Positions 7,344-7,830 of a stretch of 7,830 nt of DNA are shown here, piece by piece. Position 1 is the first letter of the stretch. Every line of letters starts with the position of its first letter. The translations under genes were made by a program, and so were the position numbers. Origin of the DNA: Candidatus Latescibacterota bacterium (GTDB taxonomy: Bacteria; JAAXHH01; JABIQT01); NCBI GenBank assembly GCA_018667995.1, contig JABIQT010000316.1, positions 1 through 7,830 on the forward strand. Reading direction: 5' to 3'. The notes under the pieces are model-generated. The model saw only the letters and a list, made by a program, of their open reading frames with translations. It was not told the origin of the DNA and did no database searches.

Positions 7344-7416
7344 TGGGATCCGAGAAAGAGTAGGCTTTCTTCACGTCCTTCAAATTCTGGGTTGGTCCCA
7401 CGCTGGGATGCGAGAA
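7344..7416 (+). repeat. Imperfect 13-base direct repeat, 60 bases apart
   Basis: TGGGATCCGAGAA (7344-7356) and TGGGATGCGAGAA (7404-7416) match at 12 of 13 positions with an offset of exactly 60 bases. An offset of 20 codons would suit a repeated peptide (WDPR and WDAR in the 7311-7520 frame), but the bases between and after do not repeat. Confidence 0.45.
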
Positions 7417-7552
7417 CCGTGGAGACAATCTTCCAATGGCATTACATGGATCCTGGTGACTGGCGCTACAAGGTCTTGCGCCTGCAATCCGACAATTCGC
7501 TCACTAAATCCTGTCAGTAGAGATGATTCGCTTGAACGGCAAGTCACGAGAT

Positions 7553-7830
7553 CTAGTTGAGCTTCCGAAATACTCCGACCACCTTACCAACAATACTCAC
7601 GTCATCCGAAATTATGGGGCCCATGGCAGGATTTGCCGGTTCCAGACGAACTCGATCCTTGTCTCGGTAAAACCGCTTGACGGTTGCTTCTTCGCCAAGT
7701 AGTGCAACTACCGTCTCGCCTGGTTCCGCGATGGGTTGCTCCCGAACGAGCACATAATCGCCATCCATAATCCCATCGCCGATCATACTATCGCCATTGA
7801 CTTCAAGCGCAAATATGTTTCCATTTTGAA
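7553..7830 (-). CDS. lexA: LexA-type repressor, C-terminal S24 peptidase domain (5' end outside window)
   Basis: The - strand frame is open to the right edge, so the DNA-binding N-terminus and the cleavage site lie beyond the window. The visible part reads [20 protein letters not shown] at the edge, the standard LexA peptidase sequence, with the catalytic Ser in GDSM (codon at 7787-7789). The catalytic Lys lies in EEATVKRF (codon 7676-7678), exactly 37 residues later, the same spacing as Ser119 and Lys156 of E. coli LexA. The C-terminus [11 protein letters not shown] is also typical. LexA represses SOS genes and cleaves itself when RecA is activated by DNA damage. UmuD and phage repressors share this domain, but [11 protein letters not shown] and the C-terminus favour LexA. 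It is convergent with the sugar-isomerase gene, and its promoter and any SOS box are outside the window. Confidence 0.9.
   Translation of the reverse strand, partial: QNGNIFALEVNGDSMIGDGIMDGDYVLVREQPIAEPGETVVALLGEEATVKRFYRDKDRVRLEPANPAMGPIISDDVSIVGKVVGVFRKLN

Larger units (their letters stand above)
7249..7552 (+). other. 304-base region between convergent genes
   Basis: This stretch lies between the sugar-isomerase stop and the lexA stop. Besides the YHS-like frame at its left end I see no recognisable gene. One frame (7311-7520) is open for 69 codons and contains Trp-rich stretches such as YIWQNFSWD and DPGDWRYKVLRLQ, but has no plausible start and I do not recognise it. Another frame (7291-7560) has an ATG but no coding look. 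Weak hairpins occur at 7353-7370 (AGAAAG/CTTTCT), 7388-7400 (TGGG/CCCA) and 7531-7543 (CTTG/CAAG); none has a U-tract good enough to call a terminator for either gene. Gene decay is a reasonable reading. Confidence 0.5.

Noticed and set aside
7388-7400. TGGG-TTGGT-CCCA hairpin that looks like a tRNA T arm
   Set aside because: It lacks the TTCGA loop, and no acceptor, D or anticodon arms can be built around it.
7291-7560. 89-codon + strand open frame between the sugar isomerase and lexA
   Set aside because: No Shine-Dalgarno or recognisable motif, it runs into the lexA stop, and better protein-like stretches lie in the other two frames.

Overview
The window holds five protein-coding genes on the + strand and the 3' end of a sixth on the - strand. 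It reads as an ordinary, gene-dense bacterial chromosome of moderate GC, with no mobile element, CRISPR array, tRNA or rRNA that I can see. The Sec-type signal peptide, the large membrane-anchored DUF4175-like coiled-coil protein and a LexA-type repressor fit a Gram-negative bacterium. The DUF4175-like architecture and the IolE-like TIM barrel beside an aldo/keto reductase are common in Planctomycetota, Gemmatimonadota, Rhodothermota and related uncultured lineages. I cannot assign the phylum from this sequence alone.

Layout. (1) 1-3309: 3' part of a large membrane-anchored protein with a beta-rich middle, a nine-glycine hinge and a long Gln-rich coiled coil; its true start lies left of the window. 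(2) 3310-3396: short spacer with a perfect 9-bp inverted repeat ending 14 bases before the next ATG. (3) 3397-4356: class II histone-deacetylase-family zinc deacylase with all catalytic residues. (4) 4368-5132: secreted dienelactone-hydrolase-family protein, tightly coupled to the deacylase, in which the catalytic Cys is Ser and the catalytic His is Gln. (5) 5163-5200: good candidate intrinsic terminator closing that unit. (6) 5272-6225: aldo/keto reductase with an intact catalytic tetrad. (7) 6394-7248: IolE-like sugar isomerase/epimerase TIM barrel. (8) 7249-7552: a 304-base stretch with no convincing intact gene, but with a 36-codon reading frame at its left end that matches the C-terminal half of a YHS domain. 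(9) 7553-7830: C-terminal peptidase domain of LexA on the - strand, running off the right edge and convergent with the sugar-isomerase gene.

How the genes work together. The deacylase and the hydrolase-like protein look like one transcription unit. The aldo/keto reductase and the IolE-like protein could be two steps in oxidising or isomerising a polyol or sugar, but the 168-base gap between them leaves co-transcription open. The first gene usually belongs to a MoxR/DUF58/BatA-type membrane cluster, which would lie to the left. I found no clear new multi-gene system. The observations most worth checking are the altered triad of the hydrolase-like protein, the YHS-like fragment, and the inverted repeat before the deacylase gene.
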